Source: Ancylomarina salipaludis
GTDB lineage: Bacteria; Bacteroidota; Bacteroidia; Bacteroidales; Marinifilaceae
Length of the DNA stretch: 44,012 bases
Assembly: GCF_004122035.1 (NCBI RefSeq)
Contig: NZ_SAXA01000022.1
Span: forward strand, 1 to 44,012
Reading direction: 5' to 3'
The translations under genes and the position numbers were made by a program. This document shows, piece after piece, positions 17,427-27,203 of this stretch. Positions within the stretch are counted from its first letter, which is position 1; each line of letters begins with the position of its first letter. Below the pieces are notes generated by a model. That model had not been told where the DNA came from and made no database searches. It was given only the letters and a program-made list of their open reading frames with translations.

Positions 17427-17467
17427 AAAACGTGTATTCATTCCCATTAGGAATAAACACACGTTTT
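17427..17467 (-). terminator. Terminator after der
   Basis: Read on the minus strand, AAAACGTGTGTTTATTCC pairs with GGAATGAATACACGTTTT with mismatches and is followed by seven T. It lies 40 bases beyond the der stop. Confidence 0.85.
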
Positions 17468-17507
17468 GCATCGTATTGAATAACAGGATATCTTACCTGT
17501 ATCAATA

Positions 17508-18815
17508 TTATTTTTTTCTTACAAAGATCTGAATCGGTACACCCGTAAAATCCCAGTTATCACGAATCTGATTCTCGAGATAACGTCTGTATGAATCTCG
17601 AATATACTGAGGCAAGTTACAGTAAAATGCAAAACTTGGTGCAAATGTTGGTAACTGAGCAACATACTTAATCTGAATAAATTTCCCTTTTACTGCAGGT
17701 GGTCTAAAGTTCTCAATAGCCTTAAGCATCACCCTATTCAATTCTGATGTTTTAATCTTACGAACACGGTTCTCATACACAGTGATAGCAGATTCCAAAA
17801 CTTTGATCAAACGAACTTTCTCAACCGCCGAAGTAAAGATAATAGGTACATCATTGAAAGGTGCCAAACGCTTACGAATCTCGGCCTCGAACTCTTTCAT
17901 AGTATTGGTTTCTTTGGTCAAAAGATCCCACTTATTTACCATCACAACACAGCCCTTACGGTTCTTAATTATTAAGTCGTAAATAGACAAATCCTGAGCT
18001 TCAACCCCACGCGTTGCATCCAAAATCAGAACACAAACATCAGCACTTTCAATCGTACGAATTGAACGCATCACTGAATAGAACTCTAAATCTTCATTTA
18101 CCTTTGGTTTCTTACGAACACCAGCCGTATCAACCATGATAAAATCATGTCCGAATCCCTGGAAACGTGTATGAATTGAATCACGAGTCGTACCCGCAAT
18201 ATCGGTTACAATGTTTCGATCAACACCCAATAAAGCATTTACAGTTGAAGATTTACCTACATTAGGTCGACCAACAAAAGCTATACGAGGCAGATCCATA
18301 TCCTCTTCTTTCGGCTTCTCGATAAAATCAGCAACAACAGCATCAAGCATATCACCCGTTCCCGATCCATTAACCGATGAAATTGGATAAATCACATCAC
18401 CAATTCCCAGTGAATAAAATTCATTGGCGGCATAAATCAAGTCGTTGTTATCAGCCTTGTTCGCTACAACATAAACTTTTTTCTTAGAGCGGCGAAGAAT
18501 CTTAGCGACAGCCTCATCAAAATCTGTGATACCGTGCTGAACATCCAATACAAACAAAATTGCATCAGACTCGTCAATAGCCAACATCACTTGCTTACGA
18601 ATCTCATCTTCAAAGATATCATCTGAATTCACTGAGAATCCACCTGTATCGATCAATGAAAACTCAGTTCCATTCCAATCAGCCTTACCATAATTTCTAT
18701 CACGAGTCACACCCGATGTTTCATTCACAATCGCCTTACGTGTTCCTGTCAAACGATTAAAAAGTGTCGATTTTCCAACATTTGGACGACCTACAATTGC
18801 AACTATATTGCCCAT
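17508..18815 (-). CDS. der: Ribosome assembly GTPase Der (EngA)
   Basis: The 435-residue product has the unique tandem GTPase layout of Der: G domain 1 from about residue 3 with [18 protein letters not shown] and NKAD; G domain 2 from about 176 with [19 protein letters not shown] and NKWD; and a C-terminal KH-like domain from about 350. It is needed for assembly of the 50S ribosomal subunit. Length and motifs are complete. The start [14 protein letters not shown] is typical. It lies 133 bases downstream of era on the same strand, a gene order common in Bacteroidota, so the two are probably cotranscribed. A strong terminator follows. Confidence 0.97.
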   Translation of the reverse strand: MGNIVAIVGRPNVGKSTLFNRLTGTRKAIVNETSGVTRDRNYGKADWNGTEFSLIDTGGFSVNSDDIFEDEIRKQVMLAIDESDAILFVLDVQHGITDFDEAVAKILRRSKKKVYVVANKADNNDLIYAANEFYSLGIGDVIYPISSVNGSGTGDMLDAVVADFIEKPKEEDMDLPRIAFVGRPNVGKSSTVNALLGVDRNIVTDIAGTTRDSIHTRFQGFGHDFIMVDTAGVRKKPKVNEDLEFYSVMRSIRTIESADVCVLILDATRGVEAQDLSIYDLIIKNRKGCVVMVNKWDLLTKETNTMKEFEAEIRKRLAPFNDVPIIFTSAVEKVRLIKVLESAITVYENRVRKIKTSELNRVMLKAIENFRPPAVKGKFIQIKYVAQLPTFAPSFAFYCNLPQYIRDSYRRYLENQIRDNWDFTGVPIQIFVRKK

Positions 18816-18948
18816 TTCTTAGTTATTTATCATTCTTGTTTCCACAGAGAATTCAAGAATTTTCATTCAAATTTATCTGAGCGAATACGTCGTCTCTCAT
18901 AGACTGTTCTATCACTCATCTCCTAAAGGATACTTATATTTAATTCTC

Positions 18949-19842
18949 TTATTGCTGGTAACCAAAGCCCTTAAGCTGAGAATCTTTACTTCTCCAATCT
19001 TTAGCAACCTTTACATAGAGTTGTAAGAAAACTTTCTTACCAAAAAATGCTTCAATATCTTTTCGGGCATCAGTTCCTACTTTTTTCAAAGCAGCACCTT
19101 TATGCCCAATAATAATTCCCTTCTGCGAAGTTCTCTCAACATTTATAACAGCCATAATCCTTATGATCTTTGGCTCTTCCTTATATTCCTCAACCTCAAC
19201 CTCAACACTGTAAGGTACTTCCTTATCGTAATTTATCAGGACTTTCTCTCGAATAATTTCTGTTACAAAAAAACGAGAAGGTAAGTCTGTCACTTCATCC
19301 TTTGCGAAATAAGGAGGTCCTTCAGGAAGCAATTCCAGAATACGGTTGAATAAATTTTCCACATTGAAATTTTCCTTAGCGGACATGGGGAAAATCTCTG
19401 CCTGAGGAATTTTCTCTTTCCATCGATCGTATAGCTTAAGCAACTTAGCTTGATCTGTCAGATCAATTTTATTCAGAATCAACAAAACAGGAACAGTAGC
19501 ACCTTGTACTTTCTTTAAAAAGTCTTCATTTTTGTCAATCGTTTCAACCACATCAGTCACATACAGAATAATATCCGCATCAACCAAAGCTGAAGTTGAA
19601 TACTTCATCATCGACTCCTGAAGCTTATAATTCGGTTTTAATACACCGGGTGTATCTGAATATACAATCTGGAAATCATCTCCATTTACAATCCCTTTGA
19701 TTCTGTGGCGGGTAGTTTGCGATTTCGACGTAATAATCGAAATACGTTCTCCAACCAAATTATTCATTAGGGTTGATTTACCAACATTGGGATTTCCAAT
19801 GATATTTACAAAACCTGATTTATGAGGTACTTTTTCTGTCAT
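18949..19842 (-). CDS. era: GTPase Era
   Basis: From the ATG at 19842 the product is 297 residues, the normal size for Era. It has an N-terminal G domain with [24 protein letters not shown] and NKID, and a C-terminal KH RNA-binding domain containing GIIIGHKGAALKKVGTDARK. Era binds the 3' end of 16S rRNA and helps mature the 30S subunit. The longer in-frame start at 19902 would add 20 polar residues; MTEKVPHKSGFVNIIG is the usual family start. A TATATTTG element at 19955 to 19948 on the minus strand could be its -7 box, although no matching -33 box was found. Confidence 0.96.
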   Translation of the reverse strand: MTEKVPHKSGFVNIIGNPNVGKSTLMNNLVGERISIITSKSQTTRHRIKGIVNGDDFQIVYSDTPGVLKPNYKLQESMMKYSTSALVDADIILYVTDVVETIDKNEDFLKKVQGATVPVLLILNKIDLTDQAKLLKLYDRWKEKIPQAEIFPMSAKENFNVENLFNRILELLPEGPPYFAKDEVTDLPSRFFVTEIIREKVLINYDKEVPYSVEVEVEEYKEEPKIIRIMAVINVERTSQKGIIIGHKGAALKKVGTDARKDIEAFFGKKVFLQLYVKVAKDWRSKDSQLKGFGYQQ

Positions 19843-20141
19843 ATCGTGATTATGAGGTTTCGTTATTTTGAAATTTGGTTTATTGTTTTTCATAAACAAC
19901 AATAAACCAAAATCTTACAGCCAAAATCACGAAACATTTTGAATTTGCAAATATAAGCTATTTTGTTGGAATGAAAGAACAAGTCTTTGATTTAATTGTG
20001 TTTGACATGCGACCTTTATCAAATATAAATTGATTGAAAGATTTGAATATCAAAAAGCACCCTCGAACCTAATCAAGAGTGCTTTTATATTCTTTTATAA
20101 AGGCACAGACTTACCTTATAAAAAGATATGAATAAATTCTT
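19843..20141. other. Intergenic region upstream of era
   Basis: These 299 bases contain the possible era promoter and the terminator of the DUF4382 gene. I see no further gene. Confidence 0.6.
20052..20086 (-). terminator. Terminator after the DUF4382 gene (copy 1 of a repeated hairpin)
   Basis: On the minus strand AAAGCACTCTTGA pairs with TCGAGGGTGCTTT, a 13-bp stem with two G.U pairs around the loop TTAGGT, then a T run. A near-identical hairpin lies at 21321-21358. Confidence 0.9.
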
Positions 20142-20933
20142 TTAAAAAGCCGCAGTTTCAGCAGGAGTTTCAAAAGTAAAAGTACCTGCATCAGTTATTT
20201 CTCCTACTACAACCTCAACATTCTCCTTAGCAACTTCTCCCAAGCCGCTTTCAAGAGTTGGGATAACTACAACCTTATAAGTATCTGCTTCTAAAGCACG
20301 AATTAAAAACTCTCCTGCTTCATTTGGATAAGTTGAAATACTATCGGTTCCAACAATAGCATAAACAGTACATTCTGTTTCTACAGGATCAATAACACCT
20401 TTGATAGCACCTGTCATCGCTTCCATTTTAGCTCTAATAACCGGCTTTAAGTTATATTTCCCGGAATTACCCGCTTTAACGATAGATTTAGCTGCATCAA
20501 AATCCAAAACTAAATTATAAGTAACTCCAGCTACAATTTGTGAATGGATTTTAATCTTAAGGCCACTCTGCATTGCTGAAGGCGTATCCAAATCCAGCTC
20601 TTCACCATTTACCCCAAGCTTATTGTTCGCTCCTAACACCAATCTCACTTCTTGTAATTCGCCTTCAGGCAATTCAATCTCACCAAGTAAAGCTTCTTCT
20701 CCATTGGTCAATTTCAATAAATCATAAACCTTCTTTTCAACATTTTCAAGTGACTGCCATTCGCCTGTATTCACCTTAACATCAAGCACATCAACTAAAA
20801 CAGACTCGTAATCAGCAGGAGCATCCACCAGGCTCACTTTGATCTTAGCCATTTTACTATCATCATTATCGCAAGATGAAAGTATCAAACCTGCCATCAA
20901 GCAGTAGCCAACCATTCGAAATAATTTTCTCAT
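20142..20933 (-). CDS. DUF4382-family lipoprotein
   Basis: From the ATG at 20933 the product is 263 residues. A lipoprotein signal peptide ends LILSSC with Cys21, followed by DNDDS, an acidic stretch like the surface export signal. Residues 30-170 match DUF4382: KVSLVDAPADYESVLVDVLDV, then VYDLLKLTNGEEALLGEIELPEG split over two strands, then IRLVLG-like and LVLDFDAAKSIV. The C-terminal third looks like a carboxypeptidase-regulatory beta-sandwich (GAIKGVI, TYPNEAGEFLIRALEADTYKV). The function is unknown; proteins of this kind are cell-surface or periplasmic. The longer reading from 21074 lacks a signal peptide at its start and is rejected. It is a single-gene unit. Confidence 0.85.
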   Translation of the reverse strand: MRKLFRMVGYCLMAGLILSSCDNDDSKMAKIKVSLVDAPADYESVLVDVLDVKVNTGEWQSLENVEKKVYDLLKLTNGEEALLGEIELPEGELQEVRLVLGANNKLGVNGEELDLDTPSAMQSGLKIKIHSQIVAGVTYNLVLDFDAAKSIVKAGNSGKYNLKPVIRAKMEAMTGAIKGVIDPVETECTVYAIVGTDSISTYPNEAGEFLIRALEADTYKVVVIPTLESGLGEVAKENVEVVVGEITDAGTFTFETPAETAAF

Positions 20934-21375
20934 ATCCTTATATTTTTTAAGTGTATCTGAAGCAAGTATACAACATTTCACTGTTTTTAACAAACTCAAT
21001 ACGCCAACCAAATCAAACATAATCAGCGTGTTGCAATCTGCAGATCTTAAAATCACTCCAATTATTCGAAACACTACAATAGCTCTAAAATGGTGTTTGT
21101 TAACACAATATAAAACATGTATTCATCATATCAATTTTATATCGTATAATTTTAATCCGCGCTCCACGTAAGCAAAGCTAACATAAGCGCTTTTTAAAAA
21201 AAATAAATTTTATTTGTTTTTTCTCTCAAATCATGAATAATTATTCGTTCGTAATAGAAAATTATACTTTTATCAAAACATTATTTAGTATCTATTAAAA
21301 TAAGAAGCTACCTAAAGCACAAAAAAAGCACCCCCGAACCTAATCGAGAGTGCTTTTTACTATATATTCTGAAAC
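20934..21375. other. Intergenic region upstream of the DUF4382 gene
   Basis: These 442 AT-rich bases contain the repeated terminator at 21321-21358 and presumably the DUF4382 promoter. I see no gene on either strand; the in-frame upstream extension of the DUF4382 gene is not convincing. Confidence 0.6.
21321..21358 (-). terminator. Terminator after the M20 dipeptidase gene (copy 2 of a repeated hairpin)
   Basis: On the minus strand AAAGCACTCTCGA pairs with TCGGGGGTGCTTT, then seven T. The loop TTAGGT is identical to copy 1, and the bases that differ between copies keep the stem paired. Confidence 0.92.
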
Positions 21376-22749
21376 TTATTTTTTCATCAATTCAGCATAG
21401 TGCTTATAGAATAATGGAATGGTATTGATTCCATTAAAGAATTGTTCCAATGGGAAGTTCTCGTTTGGAGAGTGAATTGCGTCAGACTCAAGACCAAATC
21501 CCATCAATACAGATTTAATACCTAAAATCTCTTCGAAACTAGAGATAATTGGAATAGACCCTCCTGAACGAACAGGTACAGGACGCTTACCGTAAACCTC
21601 GGTATAAGCCTTATCTGCTGCCTGATAAGCAGGAATATCAATCGGACAAACATAGCCTTGACCACCATGAAGAGGCGTCACCTCAACTTTTACGCAGTCA
21701 GGAGCAATGGCCTCAAAATGATCTTTGAAAAGAACTGAAATTTTCTCCCAATTCTGATTAGGAACCAAACGCGTAGAGATTTTAGCATAAGCTTTTGAAG
21801 GCAATACCGTTTTAGCACCTTCGCCTATGTAACCACCCCAAATACCGCACACGTCAAATGATGGACGAATTCCTGTATGTTCAGAAGGCGTATAACCTTT
21901 TTCACCAGCCAATTCTTTCACATCAATGGCTTTCTTATATTCTTCTACATCAAATGGCGCTTCAGCCATCATAGCACGCTCTTCTTTGCTTACTTCAATC
22001 ACATCATCGTAGAATCCAGGAATGGTAATATGTCCATTCTCGTCAACCATTTCTGTGATCATCTTAGCCAATACATTGATTGGGTTGGCCACAGCTCCAC
22101 CAAACAATCCTGAGTGAAGATCGCGATTAGGACCGGTTACTTCAACTTCCCAATACATCAAACCACGAAGTCCTGTAGTAATAGATGGCTTATCAGGAGC
22201 AATCATTCCTGTATCTGAAACCAAAATAATATCAGCCTTCAACATGTCTTTATGCTCTTCGCAGAACTTAGGCAAATTAGGTGAACCTACTTCTTCTTCA
22301 CCTTCAATCATAAACTTTACATTACAAGGTAGATTATTAGTCTTAACCATGTATTCGAAAGCTTTAGCATGCATGAAAGCTTGTCCTTTATCATCATCAG
22401 CACCACGTGCCCAGATCTTTCCGTTTTTCACAACTGGCTCGAAAGGATTTGTATCCCATAATTCAATAGGATCTACCGGCATCACATCCATATGTCCGTA
22501 AACCAAAACGGTTGGTAGAGCAGGATCAATCATCTTCTCACCATAAGTCACCGGGTTGCCTTCAGTTTCAAAAACTTCAGCTTTATCAGCTCCGGCATCT
22601 AACATCAGTTGCTTCCAATATTCAGCAGCCTTATACATTTCCGGTTTGTTTGCTTCAATCGAACTGATCGATGGAATACGAATCAAACCAAATAATTCAT
22701 CCAGAAATCTATCTTTATTCTCGTCAATATAGCCTTTAATGTTGTCCAT
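21376..22749 (-). CDS. M20-family dipeptidase
   Basis: The 457-residue product is an M20 metallopeptidase. The metal and catalytic signatures are VLVYGHMDVMPVDP (His and Asp), GADDDKGQ (bridging Asp), IEGEEEVGS (general-base Glu and metal Glu) and, near the C-terminus, the last metal His in GLESDAIHSPNENFP. A dimerisation lid domain lies at about 210-365 (DLHSGLFGG with its His). This is the carnosinase/CNDP-like branch, which hydrolyses dipeptides in the cytoplasm; no signal peptide is seen. Length is typical. It is the first gene of the minus-strand group and faces the AT-rich gap that precedes the cysteine-rich lipoprotein gene. Confidence 0.92.
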   Translation of the reverse strand: MDNIKGYIDENKDRFLDELFGLIRIPSISSIEANKPEMYKAAEYWKQLMLDAGADKAEVFETEGNPVTYGEKMIDPALPTVLVYGHMDVMPVDPIELWDTNPFEPVVKNGKIWARGADDDKGQAFMHAKAFEYMVKTNNLPCNVKFMIEGEEEVGSPNLPKFCEEHKDMLKADIILVSDTGMIAPDKPSITTGLRGLMYWEVEVTGPNRDLHSGLFGGAVANPINVLAKMITEMVDENGHITIPGFYDDVIEVSKEERAMMAEAPFDVEEYKKAIDVKELAGEKGYTPSEHTGIRPSFDVCGIWGGYIGEGAKTVLPSKAYAKISTRLVPNQNWEKISVLFKDHFEAIAPDCVKVEVTPLHGGQGYVCPIDIPAYQAADKAYTEVYGKRPVPVRSGGSIPIISSFEEILGIKSVLMGFGLESDAIHSPNENFPLEQFFNGINTIPLFYKHYAELMKK

Positions 22750-23233
22750 GTAAATATGTGTTTAAATTGAGTTTAAATTTTAGAGTGGTAAATATACAAA
22801 TCCCATTTTCAATTAACAATCAGGCTGTGAGTTTTAACAATTATCAACTATCAAATAAATTTTCAAAAAAAACTGACTCTATATCTATAAAACAAAATAG
22901 TTTAGATTCGCTAATTCACAAACCTTCATTATCAATCTTATAGCTTAACTTTAAGATATCTCTGATTGCATCATATTCTATTTTCTATACATATTCCACT
23001 CAATATTACATGAGTACATTCACAAACAAAAAACTCTTTTATCACTGATATAAAAACAAGAATCAACACTCATATTAATAAAACTTAATGAATAAATATA
23101 ACACAAAAAATAAATCACTCACCCGGCTCTATATTAACACTTAACATTGGTGTACAAAAAACATAATACGGCGAATTTTTATTTTACAAAAAATATATAT
23201 AAATTTATAATCTAACTAAACCATGGAATAATT
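22750..23233. other. AT-rich intergenic region
   Basis: These 484 bases are visibly more AT-rich than neighbouring DNA. They must hold the promoters of the divergent dipeptidase and lipoprotein genes. I see no convincing gene; a 61-codon open frame at its left end (22758-22943) has no family resemblance and low-complexity codon use. Confidence 0.55.
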
Positions 23234-24178
23234 ATGAAAAAAACACTGTTCGTTTATTTAATACTCGTAGTAATATTGTTGTCTTGCAATAAAATGCGAA
23301 ATGAAGATCATCTAAATGATGAATCCATAAAAATAAGCCATAATGAAGAAAATAACCAAATCTCATATATTGCTAATGTAGAAAACAATATACTTAACAT
23401 GAATATGACTATTGAAAATAGATCAAAATCATTTTTTTTTAATGAATCTTTGAAAATAGATCCCTCAAATGAAAATCTCATTGCTGATATCATCACAGAG
23501 AATGCGATCAAACTTTCTGAAAAATATTCTTTACAAACAATTGATAAATTATCATACTTAGTAATGAGAACGATTAATTCCGAACTTAATTCAATGTCTA
23601 AAGTTGACATTAATAAGATCGAAAATCAGGGGTTAATTATGTACTACTCGCTGTTAAAAACAACTAAACGAAAAATTACATCGAGTTTTAAAAGTTCGAA
23701 AAATACACTCCCACTTATTTCAACAGTATCTCAAGGTTTTTTGCTAAACAAAACATCATTTATATTTAATGAAGATATTGATATTAATGTGCCAAATTTC
23801 ATCAAATTTATAAATAACAACCCTAATTTTTCATCTGAAGTTGGAGAACGTATACTTAGTGATGTTTTAGGATGTTTTGATGAAGAAAAAATCACACTTC
23901 AAGATTTAATGAACAAAATAGAACTTACAGCTATGGAAGAGAATAGTAGAACTAAATCATGGTGGCCAAGTGGAAGTGCGCATGGTTGCTGTGGAAACTA
24001 TAGTGGTCCTTGCTATTATGGACATCCCATATGTTATATTCATGATGTAATGTGTATAACATGTACCCCTAGATGGTTCTGTTTTAGTGGCTGTGTACCT
24101 GACGCACAATTACAAGAAACAATTGAAATCTCAGAACTACAAGATAATAAGGTCAGTGATGCAATATTTCAGTTCTAA
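23234..24178 (+). CDS. Lipoprotein with cysteine-rich HD-containing C-terminal domain
   Basis: The 314-residue product has a lipoprotein signal peptide with lipobox LLSC (Cys18). Residues 20-240 are Asn-, Ser- and Lys-rich and mostly helical, with no motif I know. Residues 243-290 form a compact domain with eight cysteines (252, 253, 260, 267, 274, 277, 283, 287) around His270-Asp271, in the pattern CYIHDVMC. A Cys-flanked HD pair is reminiscent of secreted phospholipase A2 (CCxxHDxC), but spacing differs and no clear calcium loop is seen, so homology is unproven. About 27 residues follow the domain. The gene is AT-rich like its upstream region and is followed three bases later by a small membrane protein. 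Confidence 0.75.
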   Translation: MKKTLFVYLILVVILLSCNKMRNEDHLNDESIKISHNEENNQISYIANVENNILNMNMTIENRSKSFFFNESLKIDPSNENLIADIITENAIKLSEKYSLQTIDKLSYLVMRTINSELNSMSKVDINKIENQGLIMYYSLLKTTKRKITSSFKSSKNTLPLISTVSQGFLLNKTSFIFNEDIDINVPNFIKFINNNPNFSSEVGERILSDVLGCFDEEKITLQDLMNKIELTAMEENSRTKSWWPSGSAHGCCGNYSGPCYYGHPICYIHDVMCITCTPRWFCFSGCVPDAQLQETIEISELQDNKVSDAIFQF

Positions 24179-24181
24179 AAC

Positions 24182-24478
24182 ATGACTATGAATAAAATAA
24201 ATAATGATTTTATAATATTTCGATTAAGTATTCTCTGTGTGGTTTATTTCACTCTATTATTTCTAAATAGCTATGTATTTAATTATAATGCTGCAATAAT
24301 TGGCGTATTTCAGGAATTATTGACCATCCCCTTTTTACTGGGAACACTAATTCTTTTAGTCATTTCAGCGAGATCCGTTTATATAAAGACGTTTACCTTT
24401 AAAAACATTTCAAGCTGGTCTTTTATTATCTTAACGATTCTCTCAATTATTATTTTTGGAAGTTTCTTCATCAGTTAA
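24182..24478 (+). CDS. Small three-helix membrane protein
   Basis: The 98-residue product has three strongly hydrophobic segments at about 12-33, 38-62 and 76-97 with short polar links and a basic N-terminus. I do not recognise a family. Only three bases separate it from the cysteine-rich lipoprotein gene, so the two are almost certainly translated from one mRNA and probably work together. A protective (immunity) or anchoring role for the lipoprotein partner is one possibility; nothing in the sequence proves it. A second ATG two codons in is an alternative start. Confidence 0.65.
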   Translation: MTMNKINNDFIIFRLSILCVVYFTLLFLNSYVFNYNAAIIGVFQELLTIPFLLGTLILLVISARSVYIKTFTFKNISSWSFIILTILSIIIFGSFFIS

Positions 24479-24503
24479 TAATTCGATTATCAAATAAAAA
24501 CAA

Positions 24504-24550
24504 AATAGCCGTAAACCGGATATTAATCCAACTTACGGCTATTCATATTT
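24504..24550. terminator. Bidirectional terminator
   Basis: AATAGCCGTAA (24504-24514) pairs with TTACGGCTATT (24533-24543), with an inner GGAT/ATCC. T-rich sequence follows on both strands. It serves the small membrane protein gene and the convergent DUF3109 gene. Confidence 0.85.
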
Positions 24551-24567
24551 TTAATCCAACGAAAAAT

Positions 24568-25152
24568 TTATCGTCTTATCTGATATATTTCTTCTAAATT
24601 TTCGGCTGCGTATTCCAACTCTTTATACCAGTCTTCGCCGTACTTACGAATCAGAGGATCTTTTAAGAATTTATAAACGGGTGTTCCCATCTTAAATCCA
24701 AGCTCACGCGCTGGTGCACAAATATTCCATTTGTTATAGTTTACAGCATCAAACTCAGGATATTTTTGAATTCGAATAGGGTAAAGTGAACACGAAATTG
24801 GCTTACGATAGCTGATCTTACCATCCAGAAAAGCTTTTTCGATACCACACAAAGCTAATCCATTTTCAAAAACGGTGTAGACACATTCTTTATCGTTAAT
24901 AATAGGTGTAACCAAATCACCATCAGCATCAACAACGGAAGTTCCTTGCTTCTCGATTTCTTCTATTCCTTTTTCAGTCAGGTATTCTTTTATCACAGGA
25001 TAAATTTCATCAAGAATCGCTTTTTCATCCTCTTCCAAAGGTGCTCCTGAATCTCCTTCAACACAGCATGCCCCTTTGCATTTTCCAAAATCGCAAATAA
25101 ATTTCTTCTCAATCACATCGAGACTTACTATGGCATTTCCTATCTGTAACAC
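24568..25152 (-). CDS. DUF3109 family protein
   Basis: The 194-residue product matches the DUF3109 family, which is common in Bacteroidota. It has an N-terminal strand MLQIGNAIVSLDVIEKKF, then a cysteine group CDFGKCKGACCVEGDSGAP, later cysteines at KECVY, LCGIEKAF, ISCSLYPIRI and NICAPA. The cysteine layout resembles that of YkgJ-type zinc or iron-sulfur proteins, so a bound metal is likely. No signal peptide is seen. The biochemical role is not known. It stands alone, with a terminator shared at its 3' end and the gpmI gene some 200 bases upstream on the same strand. Confidence 0.88.
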   Translation of the reverse strand: MLQIGNAIVSLDVIEKKFICDFGKCKGACCVEGDSGAPLEEDEKAILDEIYPVIKEYLTEKGIEEIEKQGTSVVDADGDLVTPIINDKECVYTVFENGLALCGIEKAFLDGKISYRKPISCSLYPIRIQKYPEFDAVNYNKWNICAPARELGFKMGTPVYKFLKDPLIRKYGEDWYKELEYAAENLEEIYQIRR

Positions 25153-25228
25153 GTTATTAAATATTTAAAGTTTAAGACTCAAATTCTTAGATGAGTCACT
25201 TTGTTTAAACAGGCTCACATCCTAAAGG

Positions 25229-25266
25229 AAGAATCCGTACTATCGGCAAAGATAATACGGATTCTT
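25229..25266. terminator. Hairpin between gpmI and the DUF3109 gene
   Basis: AAGAATCCGTA and TACGGATTCTT are perfect 11-base complements with an inner TATC/GATA. The T-rich flank is on the plus side, but the only transcribed neighbours are on the minus strand. Confidence 0.5.
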
Positions 25267-25301
25267 GTATTTTTATAAAGATCTGAATTTTTAGACATAA
25301 A

Positions 25302-25338
25302 GCCTGAGCCTGATTTTGAGATATACAGATTCTCAGGC
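25302..25338 (-). terminator. Probable terminator after gpmI
   Basis: GCCTGAG and CTCAGGC pair around a 23-base interior that can form a further CTG/CAG pair. It begins 22 bases after the gpmI stop and is followed by TTTATG on the minus strand. Confidence 0.5.
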
Positions 25339-25359
25339 CTCACATCTAATATCCTAAAA

Positions 25360-26886
25360 TTATTTTACGATTAACGACTTACCTGTCATCTCAACAGGCT
25401 GCTCAAGTCCCATAATATCGATAATTGTTGGAGCCACATCAGCCAAAATACCATTCTCCAATTTCTTTGGATTTTCTGTCACCCAAATACATGGAACCGG
25501 ATTTAGTGAGTGAGCTGTGTTTGGTGATCCATCAGGATTTACAGCGTAATCAGCATTCCCATGATCGGCAATAATAATCACATCGTAATCATTTGCCTTA
25601 GCAGCCTCAACCACTTGTTTAACGCAAGCATCAACCGCTTGAACCGCTTTTGAGATTGCTTCGTAAACGCCGGTATGTCCAACCATATCGCCATTGGCAA
25701 AATTCAAACACACAAAATCAGCTGACTGCGCATTCAATTCGGCAGTAATTTTATCGGCAACTTCAGGAGCAGACATTTCCGGTTGTAAATCGTAGGTCGC
25801 AACCTTTGGTGAAGCTGTTAACAAACGGGTTTCACCTTCGAATTCAGCCTCACGACCACCTGAGAAAAAGAACGTTACGTGAGCAAACTTCTCTGTTTCA
25901 GCAATACGAATCTGTTTTTTGCCAGCCTTAGATACCACTTCACCCAGTGTATTCTGTACATTCTCTTTATCGTAAATAACATGTACGCCTTTGAAATTGG
26001 CATTGTAGCAAGTCATAGTGTACCACTCAACATTCATGGTATGCATACCAAACTCAGCTTTGTTCTCTTGTGAGAAAACAGTTGTCATCTGACGTAAACG
26101 GTCGGTACGGTAATTGAAACAAATCACCACATCGCCCTCTTCTATTGTTGTCAAAGGCTTACCCTCAGCATCCACAGCTACAATTGGCTTGATAAATTCA
26201 TCCGTTACACCTTCGGCATAAGAAGCTTCAACCGCAGCAATCATATCATTTGCAGGTTGACCTTCAGCCTTGGTATATAAATCGTAAGCCAATTTAATTC
26301 GCTCCCAGTTATTATCACGATCCATACCATAATAACGACCAACCAATGAAGCCAATTTAGCAGAGCCTTCAATCTCGCCAATAAAATCTTTCACAAATTC
26401 TAATCCCGATTTTGGATCTGTGTCACGACCATCTGTCAGACCGTGTACAAAAACATCTTCCAATCCAAAAGCCTTAGCCGCTTTACAAACAGCAACAGCA
26501 TGTGAACTTAAAGAGTGTACACCTCCATCACCTAGCAAACCGATAAGATGAAGTTTTGTATTATTTTTCTTAGCAGTAGAAAAGGCCTTAATCAACTGCT
26601 CGTTATCTTTAAGTGTATTGTTTTTTACAGCAAGATTAATCTTCACTAAATCTTGATATACCACACGTCCGGCACCAATGTTTAGATGCCCCACTTCTGA
26701 GTTCCCCATCTGACCTTCAGGCAAACCAACAAAATTTCCTGCTGCCTGCAACTGAGAGTTTGGGTACTGTGCTAACAAACTATCAATGTATGGTGTTTCA
26801 ACTGTTGAAATAACATCCGAGTTGGATTTATCCCCTATTCCCCATCCGTCAAGGATCATCAATAAAGCTTTCTTATTATCAGCCAT
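25360..26886 (-). CDS. gpmI: 2,3-bisphosphoglycerate-independent phosphoglycerate mutase
   Basis: The 508-residue product is the cofactor-independent mutase of glycolysis and gluconeogenesis, interconverting 3- and 2-phosphoglycerate with Mn2+. LMILDGWG holds the first metal Asp (Asp13), and [17 protein letters not shown] holds the phosphorylated Ser63. [12 protein letters not shown] binds substrate, and the C-terminal phosphatase-like half has the metal motifs [12 protein letters not shown] and [10 protein letters not shown]. Length is typical. A TAGTTTTG element on the minus strand (26935 to 26928) is a probable -7 box about 42 bases before the start. It forms a single-gene unit. Confidence 0.97.
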   Translation of the reverse strand: MADNKKALLMILDGWGIGDKSNSDVISTVETPYIDSLLAQYPNSQLQAAGNFVGLPEGQMGNSEVGHLNIGAGRVVYQDLVKINLAVKNNTLKDNEQLIKAFSTAKKNNTKLHLIGLLGDGGVHSLSSHAVAVCKAAKAFGLEDVFVHGLTDGRDTDPKSGLEFVKDFIGEIEGSAKLASLVGRYYGMDRDNNWERIKLAYDLYTKAEGQPANDMIAAVEASYAEGVTDEFIKPIVAVDAEGKPLTTIEEGDVVICFNYRTDRLRQMTTVFSQENKAEFGMHTMNVEWYTMTCYNANFKGVHVIYDKENVQNTLGEVVSKAGKKQIRIAETEKFAHVTFFFSGGREAEFEGETRLLTASPKVATYDLQPEMSAPEVADKITAELNAQSADFVCLNFANGDMVGHTGVYEAISKAVQAVDACVKQVVEAAKANDYDVIIIADHGNADYAVNPDGSPNTAHSLNPVPCIWVTENPKKLENGILADVAPTIIDIMGLEQPVEMTGKSLIVK

Positions 26887-27203
26887 TTGTCGTATTTTGA
26901 TTATTCTGTATTTGTATATTCTTCTTGCAAAACTACCTTAATAATCTCAATAATAAAAGAACTTATTATCTTGAATACCTTTATTTTACACCGAAAACGT
27001 TTGCTTAAATAAAATAAATACAACTTGAAAATATGATTGATTCAAATTAGCTCTCTTTAGTCATTTCTTGCCAAATCTCATTTTGTCAACTCACAAACAG
27101 AATAATAAGACGAAGCCAAAATTTCTTTTTCCCATACAATCTTCTACTATAGAAATATTAACTTTATCGGGCAAAAAATATATTTTAACTCAAAATTCCC
27201 CAT
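26887..27203. other. Intergenic region between divergent gpmI and the S41 protease gene
   Basis: These 317 AT-rich bases hold the divergent promoters. Apart from the gpmI -7-like element at 26928-26935 I see nothing in them. Confidence 0.6.

Noticed and set aside
17188-17471. Open frame spanning the der terminator and hemerythrin leader
   Set aside because: It contains the terminator, promoter and hairpin elements, which explain the DNA better than a protein does.
22758-22943. 61-codon open frame beside the dipeptidase gene
   Set aside because: Low-complexity AT-rich translation lying in the dipeptidase promoter region.
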